DNA of 64,000 bases from Streptomyces sp. TG1A-8 (GCF_030499535.1 NZ_JASTLB010000001.1:4402001-4466000); one strand, 5' to 3'. Shown: positions 45,082 to 55,366, numbered from the stretch's first letter. Numbers and translations are program-made. Notes: generated by a model from the letters alone, not told the origin.

Positions 45082-45905
45082 TGAGCGGGTACGGGGGAAT
45101 GCCAGGGTTCGGCGCGGACGGTCCGGGTATGTCTGGCTCCATGAGCCCCAGCCAGGGACCGGTGCCCAGGGAGCACGAGACCGTCGGCGCCTACGCCCTC
45201 GGGATCCTGGACGACGCCGAGGCCACCGCCTTCGAGGCCCACCTCGCCGGCTGCGAGTGGTGCGCCCGCCAACTGGACGAACTGGCCGGGATGGAGCCGA
45301 TGCTGGCCGCGCTCGCGGACCTGCCGGGCTCCGGCAGCACGCCCGCGATCGGCGAGTCGCTGTCGGCCCGGCCCGCTCCGCGGCTGGTGGAGAAGCTGGT
45401 CGACGAGGTCGCCGAGCACCGGGCGCGCAAGCGCCGGCGCGGTTTCTACACGGTCGCGGCGGCGGCCGCGCTGATCATCGCCGGACCGCTGGCGGTGGCG
45501 GCGGTGAACGGCGGCCCGGACGGCGGCGGCCAGGTGGCCGCGGCCCCCGCCCAGGCGCAGTTCCAGAACACGGCCGACAGGAGGACGGCGACCGACCCGA
45601 CGACCCACGTCACCGCGACGGTCGCCCTCCAGGAGAAGGCCTGGGGCACCCAGGGCGTGCTGCGGCTGAAGAACGTGAAGGGCCCACTCAAGTGCTCCCT
45701 GGTCCTCGTCGCGAAGGACGGCCAGCGCGTGACCATGTCGTCCTGGTCCGTACCCGCCTGGGGCTACGGCGTCCCGGGGGCCCGGACGGAGCAGTCGAAG
45801 AAACCGCTCTACATCGGCGGCGCCGCGGCCTTCAAGCCGAACGAGATCGACCACTTCGAGGTCGTGACCTTCGACGGCAAGAAGCTCGTGCAGGTCGACG
45901 CGTAG
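45081..45905 (+). CDS. rsuA: zinc-binding anti-sigma factor
   Basis: 274 residues. The zinc anti-sigma motif HLAGCEWC (HxxxCxxC) is at residues ~52-59. It is followed by a linker, one membrane helix (FYTVAAAAALIIAGPLAVAAV) and an external RskA-like domain. It should hold the adjacent sigma factor at the membrane until a signal releases it. The start overlaps the sigma stop by 1 nt; a GTG 3 nt earlier is possible. Confidence 0.88.
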   Translation: MSGYGGMPGFGADGPGMSGSMSPSQGPVPREHETVGAYALGILDDAEATAFEAHLAGCEWCARQLDELAGMEPMLAALADLPGSGSTPAIGESLSARPAPRLVEKLVDEVAEHRARKRRRGFYTVAAAAALIIAGPLAVAAVNGGPDGGGQVAAAPAQAQFQNTADRRTATDPTTHVTATVALQEKAWGTQGVLRLKNVKGPLKCSLVLVAKDGQRVTMSSWSVPAWGYGVPGARTEQSKKPLYIGGAAAFKPNEIDHFEVVTFDGKKLVQVDA

Positions 45906-45974
45906 CCGCCGTAGCCTTGCCGGGTCCCCTTCGCGTACGGTTGACGGCTGCCCAGCACGTCAGAAGGGGGCCCG

Positions 45975-48350
45975 GTGGCCGCTCAGGTTCAGCAGTCCGC
46001 GGTCGACCCGGTACAGGACGCACGGGATTCCGTGCGTGACCGGGAGATCGGCGTCGAACAGGAACACCTGGACCGGGTGTACCGGCGACTCGAGGAGAAG
46101 ATCCACGAGGCCGAGTTCCTGATGCACGACGCGGCCAAGCGCGGCCAGGTGGGCACGCCGGGCGCGCTGGCCGAGCGGGACGCGCAGGTCTTCCGGGCGG
46201 GCATCCACCTGAACCGGCTCAACAACGAGTTCGAGGACTTCCTCTTCGGCCGGGTCGACCTGTTGCTAGGCAAGGACGGCAGGAAGGGCCCCGACGGGGC
46301 GTACACGGCGGTGGAGCCCGCGGAGGGCGCCGTCCGGGCCGACAACACCGCCGACATCGCCGAGACCCTGCACATCGGCCGGATCGGCGTGCTCGACGAG
46401 GACTACGCCCCGCTGGTCATCGACTGGCGCGCCCCGGCCGCCGCCCCCTTCTACCGGGCCACGCCCGTGGACCCGGGGCGGGTCGTGCGGCGCCGGGTCA
46501 TCCGCTCCAAGGGGCGCCGCGTCCTCGGGGTCGAGGACGACCTGATGCGGCCGGAACTGACGGCCTTCCTCGACGGCCGCGAGCTGCCCGTCATCGGCGA
46601 CGGCGCCCTGATGGCCGCCCTCGGCCAGGCCCGCAGCCACACCATGCGGGACATTGTCGCCTCCATCCAGGCCGAGCAGGACCTCGTGATCCGGGCCCCC
46701 GCCGCCTCCGTGACGTACGTCGAGGGCGGGCCGGGCACCGGCAAGACGGCGGTCGCCCTGCACCGCGCGGCCTACCTGCTCTACCAGGACCGCAGACGCT
46801 ACGCGGGCGGCATCCTGATCGTCTCGCCGACCCCGTTGCTGGTGGCCTACACCGAGGGTGTGCTGCCCTCGCTCGGCGAGGAGGGCCAAGTCGCGATCCG
46901 CGCGATCGGCTCGCTCGTCGACGGCGTCGAGGCCACGCTGTACGACTCCCCGGCCGTGGCCCGCGCCAAGGGCTCGTCCCGGATGCTGAAGGTGCTGCGG
47001 AAGGCGGCCCGCGGCGCCCTGGAGCTGGGGCCGGGCGCGGGTGCCCCGGCCGGGCAGCTCACCCTGGACGACGACGCGGACAGCGCGCCGCCCGCCCCCG
47101 CCGGCCCGCCCGCCCGGCTCAGGGTCGTCGCCTTCGGCCGCCGCCTGGAGCTGGAGGCGGCGGAGCTGGAACGCGTGCGCCGCACCGCCCTGGGCGGCAC
47201 CGCGCCGGTCAACCTGCTGCGCCCGCGCGCCCGCAAGCTGCTCCTGGACGCGCTGTGGGCGAAGTCCGGCGCCGCCACCCGGCACACCGACCCGGAACTC
47301 GCGGCCGAGCTGCGCTCCTCCTTCGACGAGGACGTCGCCGGCGAGGACGCCTTCCTCGCCTTCCTCGACGCCTGGTGGCCCGAGCTGACCCCGAAGGCGG
47401 TCCTGGCCGCCATGGCCGACGAGAGGCGGCTCGGCCGCTGGGCCCGCCGGATCCTCAACCCCGGCGAGGTCCGCAAGGTCGCCCGCTCGCTGAGGCGGGA
47501 CGGGCACTCGGTGCACGACGTGGCCCTGCTGGACGAACTGCAGGCGGTCCTCGGCGCGCCGGCCCGCCCGCGCAGGAAGCGCGAACTGGACCCGCTGGAC
47601 CAGCTCACCGGCCTGGAGGAGCTGATGCCGGTGCGCGAGGAGACCCAGCGCGAGCGGGCCGAACGGCTGGCGCAGGAGCGCATCGAGTACGCGCACGTCA
47701 TCGTGGACGAGGCGCAGGACCTCACACCGATGCAGTGGCGCATGGTCGGCCGCCGCGGCCGGCACGCCACCTGGACGGTGGTGGGCGACCCGGCCCAGTC
47801 CTCCTGGTCCGACCCGGACGAGGCGGCCGAGGCCCGCGACGAGGCGCTCGGCACCCGGCCCCGGCGCCGCTTCGAACTCACGGTCAACTACCGCAACCCG
47901 GCCGAGATCGCCGAGCTGGCCGCCCGGGTCCTGGCCCTGGCGATGCCCGGCTCCCGGGCGCCGTCGGCCGTGCGGTCCACCGGGATCGAGCCCCGCTTCA
48001 CCGTGGTCCGCGGCTCCCTGGAGAAGACGGTGCGCTCGGCGGCCGAGGAACTGCTGTCTCTGGTGGACGGCACGGTCGGCGTGGTCGTCGCGATGAACCG
48101 GCGCGAGGAGGCCCGGCGCTGGCTGGCCGGGCTCGGCGGCCGGGTGGTGGCGCTGGGCAGCCTGGAGGCCAAGGGACTGGAGTACGACGCGACGGTCGTC
48201 GTCTCCCCGGCGGAGATCGCGGACGAGTCCCCGGCCGGCCTGCGCGTGCTGTACGTGGCGCTGACCCGGGCCACGCAGCAGCTCACGGTGGTCTCGGGGG
48301 AGCGGGACGAGCCGGACGCGGCGGGGGTGCCGGACCTGCTCCGGGACTGA
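45975..48350 (+). CDS. helD: HelD-like UvrD/Rep-family helicase, RNA polymerase recycling factor
   Basis: 791 residues. An N-terminal coiled-coil-like arm (DREIGVEQEHLDRVYRRLEEK) precedes superfamily 1 motifs: Walker A EGGPGTGKTAVALHRAAYLLY, motif II VIVDEAQDLTPMQWRM, motif III GDPAQSSW, then ELTVNYRNPAEIAE, SLEAKGLEYDATVVV and LYVALTRATQQL. HelD proteins remove stalled RNA polymerase from DNA; relatives (HelR) give rifampicin tolerance in Streptomyces. The GTG start has AAGGGGG upstream. It follows the sigma/anti-sigma pair by 69 bp. Confidence 0.9.
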   Translation: MAAQVQQSAVDPVQDARDSVRDREIGVEQEHLDRVYRRLEEKIHEAEFLMHDAAKRGQVGTPGALAERDAQVFRAGIHLNRLNNEFEDFLFGRVDLLLGKDGRKGPDGAYTAVEPAEGAVRADNTADIAETLHIGRIGVLDEDYAPLVIDWRAPAAAPFYRATPVDPGRVVRRRVIRSKGRRVLGVEDDLMRPELTAFLDGRELPVIGDGALMAALGQARSHTMRDIVASIQAEQDLVIRAPAASVTYVEGGPGTGKTAVALHRAAYLLYQDRRRYAGGILIVSPTPLLVAYTEGVLPSLGEEGQVAIRAIGSLVDGVEATLYDSPAVARAKGSSRMLKVLRKAARGALELGPGAGAPAGQLTLDDDADSAPPAPAGPPARLRVVAFGRRLELEAAELERVRRTALGGTAPVNLLRPRARKLLLDALWAKSGAATRHTDPELAAELRSSFDEDVAGEDAFLAFLDAWWPELTPKAVLAAMADERRLGRWARRILNPGEVRKVARSLRRDGHSVHDVALLDELQAVLGAPARPRRKRELDPLDQLTGLEELMPVREETQRERAERLAQERIEYAHVIVDEAQDLTPMQWRMVGRRGRHATWTVVGDPAQSSWSDPDEAAEARDEALGTRPRRRFELTVNYRNPAEIAELAARVLALAMPGSRAPSAVRSTGIEPRFTVVRGSLEKTVRSAAEELLSLVDGTVGVVVAMNRREEARRWLAGLGGRVVALGSLEAKGLEYDATVVVSPAEIADESPAGLRVLYVALTRATQQLTVVSGERDEPDAAGVPDLLRD

Positions 48351-48738
48351 TTTCGCGGAAACCCGCCGCACGGGAATGGCCAGGGCCCATCCGTTTGTTA
48401 GCCTTGACGTGGCACCGGCTCGATCCAAGCCCCCGGGCCCAACCATAGTCGCTGCGAGCGACCACTTGCCGCGAGGCGAGCATGGCGGGCCGGTGTCATG
48501 AACGGTGGGAGGCCCACGTCACGATGTGACGTGGGCCTCCTGCTTTCCCCGCTCCGGGCCCCTTTCCGGGCTGATCGCCCCCCGTACGATGGAAGTCGTT
48601 TTCCGCACGTGCGCGCCCGGACGGGCGCTCCCCGTGGACCGAACGCCCGCGACCAGGGGCGGTTAACGCGTACTCAGGGGTAGGTGCGACGATCGGACGG
48701 CACAACCCGCGACACGGTGAAAGCAGAGGAAGTCGGAC
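48351..48738 (+). other. 388-bp intergenic region between helD and malic enzyme
   Basis: A TTGACG box lies at 48404-48409, a small hairpin GTCGCT-GCG-AGCGAC at 48448-48462, and a very strong terminator ends at 48540. A further ~200 bp leads to the malic enzyme start, where AAGCAGAGGAAG supplies the ribosome site. No protein gene is seen. A short transcript ending at the terminator is possible. Confidence 0.45.
48508..48540 (+). terminator. strong terminator downstream of helD
   Basis: A perfect 15-bp stem GGAGGCCCACGTCAC / GTGACGTGGGCCTCC with a 3-nt loop, then TGCTTTCC. Confidence 0.85.
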
Positions 48739-50154
48739 ATGGCAACGGCGCCCAGCGTCTCCTACTCGATGACCATCCGGCTGGAGGTGCCCGCGAGCGG
48801 AACCGCCGTCTCGCAGCTCACCACGGCCGTGGAGTCCTCCGGAGGCTCGGTGACCGGCCTCGACGTCACCGCGTCCGGCCACGAGAAGCTCCGCATCGAC
48901 GTCACGATCGCGGCCAGCTCGACGGCGCACGCCGACCAGATCGTGCAGCAGTTGCGCGGCATCGAGGGCGTCACCCTGGGCAAGGTCTCCGACCGTACGT
49001 TCCTGATGCACCTCGGCGGCAAGATCGAGATGCAGTCCAAGCACCCCATCCGCAACCGTGACGACCTGTCCATGGTCTACACGCCGGGTGTGGCCCGGGT
49101 CTGCATGGCCATCGCCGAGAACCCCGAGGACGCCCGCCGCCTGACCATCAAGCGCAACTCCGTCGCGGTCGTGACGGACGGCTCGGCCGTGCTGGGGCTC
49201 GGCAACATCGGCCCTAAGGCCGCCCTTCCGGTCATGGAGGGCAAGGCGGCCCTCTTCAAGCGGTTCGCCGGCATCGACGCCTGGCCGCTCTGCCTGGACA
49301 CCCAGGACACCGACGCCATCGTCGAGATCGTCAAGGCGATCGCCCCCGGGTTCGCTGGCATCAACCTGGAGGACATCTCCGCGCCCCGCTGCTTCGAGAT
49401 CGAGGCGCGGCTGCGCGAGGCCCTGGACATCCCCGTCTTCCACGACGACCAGCACGGCACCGCGATCGTGGTCCTCGCTGCCCTCACCAACGCGCTGCGC
49501 GTCACCGGCAAGGCGATCGAGGACATCCGGGTGGTCATGTCCGGTGCCGGCGCGGCCGGCACCGCCATCCTCAAGCTGCTCCTGGCCGCGGGTCTGAAGA
49601 ACGCCGTCGTCGCCGACATCCACGGTGTCGTGCACTCCGGCCGCGAGGACCTGGTCCGGGCCCCGGCCGACTCCCCGCTGTGCTGGATCGCCGACAACAC
49701 CAACCCCGAGGGGCTGTCCGGCACCCTGAAGGAGGCCGTGCGCGGCGCCGACGTCTTCATCGGCGTCTCCGCCCCGAACGTCCTGGACGGCGACGACGTG
49801 GCCGCCATGGCCGACGACGCGATCGTGTTCGCGCTCGCGAACCCCGATCCCGAGGTCGACCCCGCGGTCGCCCGGCAGACGGCCGCCGTGGTCGCCACCG
49901 GCCGCTCCGACTTCCCGAACCAGATCAACAACGTGCTGGTCTTCCCGGGCGTCTTCCGCGGCCTGCTGGACGCCCAGTCCCGCACCGTCAACACCAAGAT
50001 GATGCTCGCGGCCGCGAAGGCCCTCGCCGACGTGGTCACCGAGGACGAGCTGAACCCGAACTACATCGTCCCCAGCGTCTTCAACGACAAGGTCGCCGGC
50101 GCGGTGGCCGGTGCGGTCCGCGAGGCGGCCAGGGCGGCGGGGACGACGGCGTAG
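48739..50154 (+). CDS. NAD(P)-dependent malic enzyme with N-terminal ACT domain
   Basis: 471 residues. Residues ~8-80 form an ACT domain ([20 protein letters not shown]). The malic enzyme core follows: [49 protein letters not shown] and the nucleotide-binding [17 protein letters not shown]. It decarboxylates malate to pyruvate with NAD(P) reduction. The ACT domain suggests allosteric control by a small ligand. It is monocistronic, followed by hup. Confidence 0.95.
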   Translation: MATAPSVSYSMTIRLEVPASGTAVSQLTTAVESSGGSVTGLDVTASGHEKLRIDVTIAASSTAHADQIVQQLRGIEGVTLGKVSDRTFLMHLGGKIEMQSKHPIRNRDDLSMVYTPGVARVCMAIAENPEDARRLTIKRNSVAVVTDGSAVLGLGNIGPKAALPVMEGKAALFKRFAGIDAWPLCLDTQDTDAIVEIVKAIAPGFAGINLEDISAPRCFEIEARLREALDIPVFHDDQHGTAIVVLAALTNALRVTGKAIEDIRVVMSGAGAAGTAILKLLLAAGLKNAVVADIHGVVHSGREDLVRAPADSPLCWIADNTNPEGLSGTLKEAVRGADVFIGVSAPNVLDGDDVAAMADDAIVFALANPDPEVDPAVARQTAAVVATGRSDFPNQINNVLVFPGVFRGLLDAQSRTVNTKMMLAAAKALADVVTEDELNPNYIVPSVFNDKVAGAVAGAVREAARAAGTTA

Positions 50155-50428
50155 CGGCGACGTACCGTAGGGTGCAGGAGGCTGTGAGGATCGACACCCC
50201 CGGCCCGGACCCCGGCGCGTCGGGGAACCCCGCACCGCCGGGCGCCCTCTAGGGTGACGGCCGGGCGGGCGCTCCCCGTACGACTCCCCAGGGTGTTCCC
50301 GCAACTCCTGCGGGTGCCGGATTGGCTTTCCCGCCGCAGGTAGGGGCAGGATGCGTCTCTGGGCGCGAGCGCATCGGCATCGATCTCACCTCACGCCTCA
50401 ACGGCAAGAAGAACACGGGAGTAACAAC

Positions 50429-50710
50429 ATGAACCGCAGTGAGCTGGTGGCCGCGCTGGCCGACCGCGCCGAGGTGACCCGCAAGGACGCCGACGCCGTT
50501 CTGGCCGCGTTCGCCGACGTCGTCGGCGACATCGTCTCCAAGGGCGACGAGAAGGTCACCATCCCCGGCTTCCTGACCTTCGAGCGCACCCACCGTGCCG
50601 CTCGTACCGCTCGCAACCCGCAGACCGGTGAGCCCATCGACATCCCGGCCGGCTACAGCGTGAAGGTCTCCGCGGGCTCCAAGCTCAAGGAAGCGGCCAA
50701 GGGCAAGTAA
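50429..50710 (+). CDS. hup: HU-family nucleoid protein
   Basis: 93 residues with no C-terminal Lys/Ala tail, so this is the short HU (HupA/HS1 type) and not the long HupS. It has MNRSELVAALADRAEVTRKDA, IPGFLTFERTHRAARTARNP and TGEPIDIPAGYSVKV, including the beta-arm Pro that intercalates DNA. A 270-bp upstream region has a possible TTGGCT / CAGGAT promoter. Confidence 0.97.
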   Translation: MNRSELVAALADRAEVTRKDADAVLAAFADVVGDIVSKGDEKVTIPGFLTFERTHRAARTARNPQTGEPIDIPAGYSVKVSAGSKLKEAAKGK

Positions 50711-50740
50711 GCACTCCGCCAGGCGAGCGCCGGCGAACAC

Positions 50741-50780
50741 CGATGGGGCGGCACCCGGTCATCCGGGTGCCGCCCCATCG
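50741..50780. terminator. bidirectional terminator between hup and murA
   Basis: An 18-bp perfect stem CGATGGGGCGGCACCCGG / CCGGGTGCCGCCCCATCG with a 4-nt loop, between convergent genes. Confidence 0.88.
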
Positions 50781-50798
50781 TGTCGGGGGTGGCCCCGC

Positions 50799-52139
50799 CT
50801 AGCCGAGCGCCTTGCCCGGCAGCTCCACCTTCGCGCCCAGTTCCACGAGCTTCTCCATGAAGTTCTCGTAGCCGCGGTTGATCAGGTCGATGCCGTGGAC
50901 CCGGGAGGTGCCCTCGGCCGCCAGGGCGGCGATCAGGTAGGAGAAGCCGCCGCGCAGGTCGGGGATGACCAGGTCGGCGCCCTGGAGCTTGGTGGGACCG
51001 GACACGACCGCGGAGTGCAGGAAGTTGCGCTGGCCGAAGCGGCAGTCGGAGCCGCCCAGGCACTCGCGGTAGAGCTGGATGTGCGCGCCCATCTGGTTCA
51101 GCGCGGAGGTGAAGCCCAGCCGGGACTCGTACACCGTCTCGTGGATGATGGACAGGCCGGTCGCCTGGGTGAGCGCGACCACCAGGGGCTGCTGCCAGTC
51201 GGTCTGGAAGCCGGGGTGCACGTCCGTCTCCAGCGCGATGGACTTCAGCCGGCCGCCGGGGTGCCAGAAGCGGATGCCCTCGTCGTCGATCTCGAAGGCG
51301 CCGCCCACCTTCCGGTAGGTGTTCAGGAACGTCATCATCGAGCGCTGCTGGGCGCCGCGGACGTGGATGTTGCCGTTGGTCGCCAGCGCCGCCGACGCCC
51401 AGGACGCGGCCTCCAGGCGGTCCGGCAGGGCCGCGTGGGTGTAGCCGCTGAGCCGGTCCACACCGGTGATGCGGATCGTGCGGTCGGTGTCCATCGCGAT
51501 GATCGCGCCCATCTTCTGCAGGACGCAGATCAGGTCCTCGATCTCCGGTTCGACGGCCGCGTTGGACAGCTCCGTCACGCCCTCGGCGAGCACGGCGGTC
51601 AGCAGCACCTGCTCGGTCGTGCCGACCGAGGGGTACGGCAGCCGGATCTTGGTGCCCCGCAGCCGCTGCGGCGCCTCCAGGTACTGGCCGTCCGCCCGCT
51701 TCTCGATCGTCGCGCCGAACTGCCGCAGCACGTCGAAGTGGAAGTCGATGGGCCGGCCGCCGATGTCGCAGCCGCCGAGGCCCGGGATGAACGCGTGCCC
51801 GAGGCGGTGCAGCAGCGGGCCGCAGAACAGGATCGGGATACGGCTCGAACCCGCGTGGGCGTCGATGTCGGCGACGTTCGCGCTCTCGACGTGCGTCGGG
51901 TCCAGGACCAGCTCACCGGGCTCCTCGCCCGGCCGGACCGTCACCCCGTGCAGCTGGAGCAGCCCCCGGACGACCCGCACGTCACGGATGTCCGGAACGT
52001 TGCGCAGTCGGCTCGGCGCGCTGCCCAGCAGGGCGGCGACCATGGCCTTCGGCACGAGGTTCTTCGCACCGCGGACACGGATCTCGCCCTCCAGCGGGGT
52101 TCCGCCGTGGACAAGCAGGACATCGTCGTTGACGGTCAT
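50799..52139 (-). CDS. murA: UDP-N-acetylglucosamine 1-carboxyvinyltransferase
   Basis: A 446-residue EPSP-synthase-fold enzyme for the first committed step of peptidoglycan synthesis. GGCDIGGRPIDFHFD keeps the Cys that binds phosphoenolpyruvate and is alkylated by fosfomycin. RVRGAKNLVPKA (normally NGAKN) and PYPSVGTTEQVLL are the other conserved loops. It is divergent from the YqgE/AlgH gene across ~266 bp. Streptomyces often carry a second murA. Confidence 0.96.
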   Translation of the reverse strand: MTVNDDVLLVHGGTPLEGEIRVRGAKNLVPKAMVAALLGSAPSRLRNVPDIRDVRVVRGLLQLHGVTVRPGEEPGELVLDPTHVESANVADIDAHAGSSRIPILFCGPLLHRLGHAFIPGLGGCDIGGRPIDFHFDVLRQFGATIEKRADGQYLEAPQRLRGTKIRLPYPSVGTTEQVLLTAVLAEGVTELSNAAVEPEIEDLICVLQKMGAIIAMDTDRTIRITGVDRLSGYTHAALPDRLEAASWASAALATNGNIHVRGAQQRSMMTFLNTYRKVGGAFEIDDEGIRFWHPGGRLKSIALETDVHPGFQTDWQQPLVVALTQATGLSIIHETVYESRLGFTSALNQMGAHIQLYRECLGGSDCRFGQRNFLHSAVVSGPTKLQGADLVIPDLRGGFSYLIAALAAEGTSRVHGIDLINRGYENFMEKLVELGAKVELPGKALG

Positions 52140-52405
52140 GAATCTCGCGTTCCGATGAGGGGGACAGGGGTCGGCCGGTCAACTGTGAGCAGGGGCCGGA
52201 GAAACAGGGTAATCGCCGATCACCCCCCGCCCGTAAGCCCGCGCACCGCCCGGTCGCCTTCCGGCCGCGTCACGACACGGGCGGTTCCGCGCCGGGCACG
52301 TCGGGTCACCGGCTCCGGCGCGTGCGCCGAGTGCTCTGAGCTGCGTTCACTCCCGCACCCCGGTTGGCTCCCCACTTGGGGGGAAGATGCGGGATCATGT
52401 CTGGC

Positions 52406-52972
52406 ATGACCGAGGTGTCCTCGCTCACAGGGCGGCTGCTCGTGGCCACACCCGCTCTGGCGGACCCGAACTTCGACCGCGCGGTGGTGCTCCTCCTCGA
52501 CCACGACGAGGAGGGTTCCCTCGGCGTCGTCCTCAACCGCCCCACCCCGGTGGACGTGGGCGACATCCTGGAGGGCTGGGCCGGCCTCACCGGCGAGCCC
52601 GGCGTGGTCTTCCAGGGCGGTCCCGTCTCGCTGGACTCGGCGCTCGGCGTCGCGGTGATCCCGGGCGACGGCGACCCCGCCCCGCTCGGCTGGCGGCGGG
52701 TGCACGGCGCGATCGGCCTGGTCGACCTGGAGGCACCCCCGGAACTGCTCGCCTCCGCCCTCGGCTCGCTGAGGATCTTCGCCGGGTACGCGGGCTGGGG
52801 CCCCGGTCAGCTGGAGGACGAACTGGTGGAGGGCGCCTGGTACGTCGTCGAGTCCGAGCCCGGCGACGTCTCCTCCCCGGCCCCGGAGAGACTGTGGCGG
52901 GAAGTGCTCCGGCGCCAGCGCAACGAGCTGGCGATGGTGGCCACGTATCCGGACGACCCTTCGCTCAACTGA
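52406..52972 (+). CDS. YqgE/AlgH family protein
   Basis: 188 residues of the UPF0301 family: LTGRLLVATPALADPNFDRAVVLLLDH, GSLGVVLNRPTPV and FAGYAGWGPGQLEDEL are the conserved blocks. The biochemical function is unknown. ATG 52406 gives MTEVSSLTGRL; an ATG at 52397 is also possible. Confidence 0.93.
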   Translation: MTEVSSLTGRLLVATPALADPNFDRAVVLLLDHDEEGSLGVVLNRPTPVDVGDILEGWAGLTGEPGVVFQGGPVSLDSALGVAVIPGDGDPAPLGWRRVHGAIGLVDLEAPPELLASALGSLRIFAGYAGWGPGQLEDELVEGAWYVVESEPGDVSSPAPERLWREVLRRQRNELAMVATYPDDPSLN

Positions 52973-53001
52973 TGCCCCCCGCCTTCAGTACCCTGGGGCG
53001 T

Positions 53002-53283
53002 ATGAGCACTCTCGAGCCCGAGCGCGGGACTGGTACGGGGACCCTCGTAGAGCCGACGCCGCAGGTCTCCCACGGCGACGGTGACCACGAGCGCTTCGCC
53101 CACTACGTCCAGAAGGACAAGATCATGGCGAGCGCCCTCGACGGCACCCCCGTCGTGGCGCTGTGCGGCAAGGTGTGGGTGCCGGGCCGCGACCCGAAGA
53201 AGTACCCCGTGTGCCCCATGTGCAAGGAGATCTACGAGTCCATGGGCAACGGCGGCGGCGACGAGGGCGGCAAGGACAAGTAA
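53002..53283 (+). CDS. DUF3039 zinc-ribbon protein
   Basis: 93 residues. HYVQKDKIMASALDGTPVVALCGKVWVP and KYPVCPMCKEIYESM supply three Cys and nearby His for a zinc site. This is the DUF3039 family, conserved in actinobacteria with no known function. It starts 29 bp after the YqgE gene and is probably co-transcribed with it. Confidence 0.9.
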   Translation: MSTLEPERGTGTGTLVEPTPQVSHGDGDHERFAHYVQKDKIMASALDGTPVVALCGKVWVPGRDPKKYPVCPMCKEIYESMGNGGGDEGGKDK

Positions 53284-53302
53284 CCGCGGAACACGCTGGC
53301 GG

Positions 53303-53338
53303 GCCCCCGGGGCGGCGCCGTAGGCGCACCCCGGGGGC
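53303..53338 (+). terminator. terminator after DUF3039 gene
   Basis: A 10-bp stem GCCCCCGGGG / CCCCGGGGGC with a 5-bp inner stem, followed by TTTCG. Confidence 0.75.
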
Positions 53339-53467
53339 TTTCGCGCGCCCGCGCCCCCAAGTGGTCCAGACCTCTTGTGGGCGGTCCGGCGCGCCCCTAC
53401 CCTGTCGGGGGTTGCGAGCGGTGGAACAGCCGTTGCGCACACTGCAACGACCGGGGAGGGGGCCGAC

Positions 53468-55090
53468 GTGAGCGAACTGATCCCGGCGCCGCGCGCCGTC
53501 GAGGGCCCGATGCGCTGCGCGGTGGTCCTCGGCCGGGGCACCACCCTGTGGGCCGCCCCCGGTACGGACGGCACCGAGCGCTGGCTGCGCTCCACGCTCG
53601 GCGCCGCCCTCGGCCTGCCCCTGGCGCCCGGGCCCGAGGGCCGCGGCGACTCGGTGCGCCTGTACCTGGACGACGGCCTGGAGCCGGAGGCGTACCGGCT
53701 CCGCGTGATCACCGGCCGGGGTGTCGAGATCCGGGGCGGCGACGCGGCCGGGCTCTTCTGGGGCGCGCAGACGCTGCGCCAGCTGCTCGGCCCCGACGCC
53801 TTCCGGCGCGCCCCCCTGCGCCCCGGCGCCCGCCACGTGATCCCGCACCAGGTCGTCGAGGACGCGCCCCGGTTCCGCTGGCGCGGCCTGATGCTCGACG
53901 TCGCCCGGCACTTCATGCCCAAGGAAGGCGTCCTGCGCTACCTGGACCTGATGGCCGCGCACAAACTCAACGTCCTCCACCTCCACCTGACGGACGACCA
54001 GGGCTGGCGGATCGAGATCGAGCGGTACCCCCGGCTGACCGGCGTCGCCTCCTGGCGCGCACGGACGAAATTCGGCCACCGGGCCTCACCCCTGTGGGAC
54101 GACCGGCCGCACGGCGGCCACTACACCCGGGACGACGTCCGGGAGATCGTCGCCTACGCCGCCGAGCGGCACATCACCGTCGTCCCGGAGATCGACGTAC
54201 CGGGCCACTCGCAGGCCGCCATCGCCGCGTACCCGCACCTGGGCAACACCGACGTCGTCGACACCGCCGCCCTCGCCGTCTGGGACACCTGGGGCGTCTC
54301 GCCCAACGTCCTGGCGCCCACCGACGCCACCCTGCGTTTCTACGAAGGGGTTTTCGAGGAGGTACTGGAGCTGTTCCCGTCGGAATTCGTGCACGTCGGC
54401 GGTGACGAATGCCCCAAGGACCAGTGGCGGCGGTCACCCGCGGCCCAGGCGCGCATCGCGGAACTCGGCCTCGCGGACGAGGAGGAGCTGCAGTCCTGGT
54501 TCGTCGGCCACTTCGGCGCCTGGCTCGCCGCGCGCGGGCGCCGCCTCATCGGCTGGGACGAGATCCTGGAGGGCGGGCCCGCCGAGGGGGCCGCGGTGTC
54601 CTCCTGGCGCGGCTACGGAGGCGGTGTGGCCGCCGCGCGGGCCGGCCACGACGTCGTCATGTGTCCGGAACAGCACGTCTACCTGGACCACCGTCAACAC
54701 CCGGGCGCTGACGAGCCCGTGCCCGTCGGCTTCGTGCGCACCCTGGAGGACGTCTACCGGTTCGAACCCGTCCCGGCCCAGCTCACCGAGGCCGAGGCCC
54801 GGCACGTGCTCGGCACCCAGGCCAACGTCTGGACCGAGACGATGGAGGACGCCGCGCGCGTGGACTACCAGACGTTCCCCCGGCTCGCCGCCTTCGCCGA
54901 GGTGGCCTGGAGTCGCCTGCCCGCCCCCGGGCAGCGGGACTTCGCGGACTTCGAGCGCCGGATGACCGCCCACTACCGGCGACTCGACGCCCTCGGCGTC
55001 GCCTACCGGCCACCGTCCGGGCCCCGGCCCTGGCAGCGCCGTCCAGGCGTGCTCGGCCGTCCGCTCGACGGGCCGCCCCCGCACCGGTGA
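53468..55090 (+). CDS. family 20 beta-N-acetylhexosaminidase
   Basis: 540 residues. The GH20b N-terminal domain is residues ~1-130. The (beta/alpha)8 catalytic domain starts at FRWRGLMLDVARHFMP and has HLHLTDDQGWRIEI, PEIDVPGHSQAAIAAYP and the Asp-Glu pair in HVGGDECPKDQW, then ANVWTE. No signal peptide is visible, so it may act inside the cell on chitobiose or muropeptide-derived sugars. The GTG start has GGGGAGGG upstream. Confidence 0.93.
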   Translation: MSELIPAPRAVEGPMRCAVVLGRGTTLWAAPGTDGTERWLRSTLGAALGLPLAPGPEGRGDSVRLYLDDGLEPEAYRLRVITGRGVEIRGGDAAGLFWGAQTLRQLLGPDAFRRAPLRPGARHVIPHQVVEDAPRFRWRGLMLDVARHFMPKEGVLRYLDLMAAHKLNVLHLHLTDDQGWRIEIERYPRLTGVASWRARTKFGHRASPLWDDRPHGGHYTRDDVREIVAYAAERHITVVPEIDVPGHSQAAIAAYPHLGNTDVVDTAALAVWDTWGVSPNVLAPTDATLRFYEGVFEEVLELFPSEFVHVGGDECPKDQWRRSPAAQARIAELGLADEEELQSWFVGHFGAWLAARGRRLIGWDEILEGGPAEGAAVSSWRGYGGGVAAARAGHDVVMCPEQHVYLDHRQHPGADEPVPVGFVRTLEDVYRFEPVPAQLTEAEARHVLGTQANVWTETMEDAARVDYQTFPRLAAFAEVAWSRLPAPGQRDFADFERRMTAHYRRLDALGVAYRPPSGPRPWQRRPGVLGRPLDGPPPHR

Positions 55091-55366
55091 CCGCCCCGCC
55101 GCCCCCGCACCGGCGGCCGGGCGGCCGGGCCCGGGCGGGCCCGGGGGCAAATCCCCAAGTCCCGGCGAAGTGCGCCAATGGTGCTTCCCCGCCGATGCCG
55201 TGTGAAAACGGACCACCTCCCCGATGGGGTGGGTGAACGCCTCCTGGCGGACCCCCGCGTTCGAGCCTTGCGAAGATGTGCCAGAGTTGCCACGCCCGCC
55301 CTGTGAGCACGTACCGTACGGCCACACGGGTGGGACCAGGTGGGGCAGCGGGAAGGGGCAGCCGGT
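55091..55366 (+). promoter_or_regulatory. promoter region of molybdo-flavoprotein operon
   Basis: 276 bp without a gene. It opens with GC-rich inverted sequence (GGGCCCGGGCGGGCCCGG-type) that may terminate the hexosaminidase transcript, then a less GC-rich stretch (55150-55330) that should hold the operon promoter. No clear boxes are seen. Confidence 0.4.
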
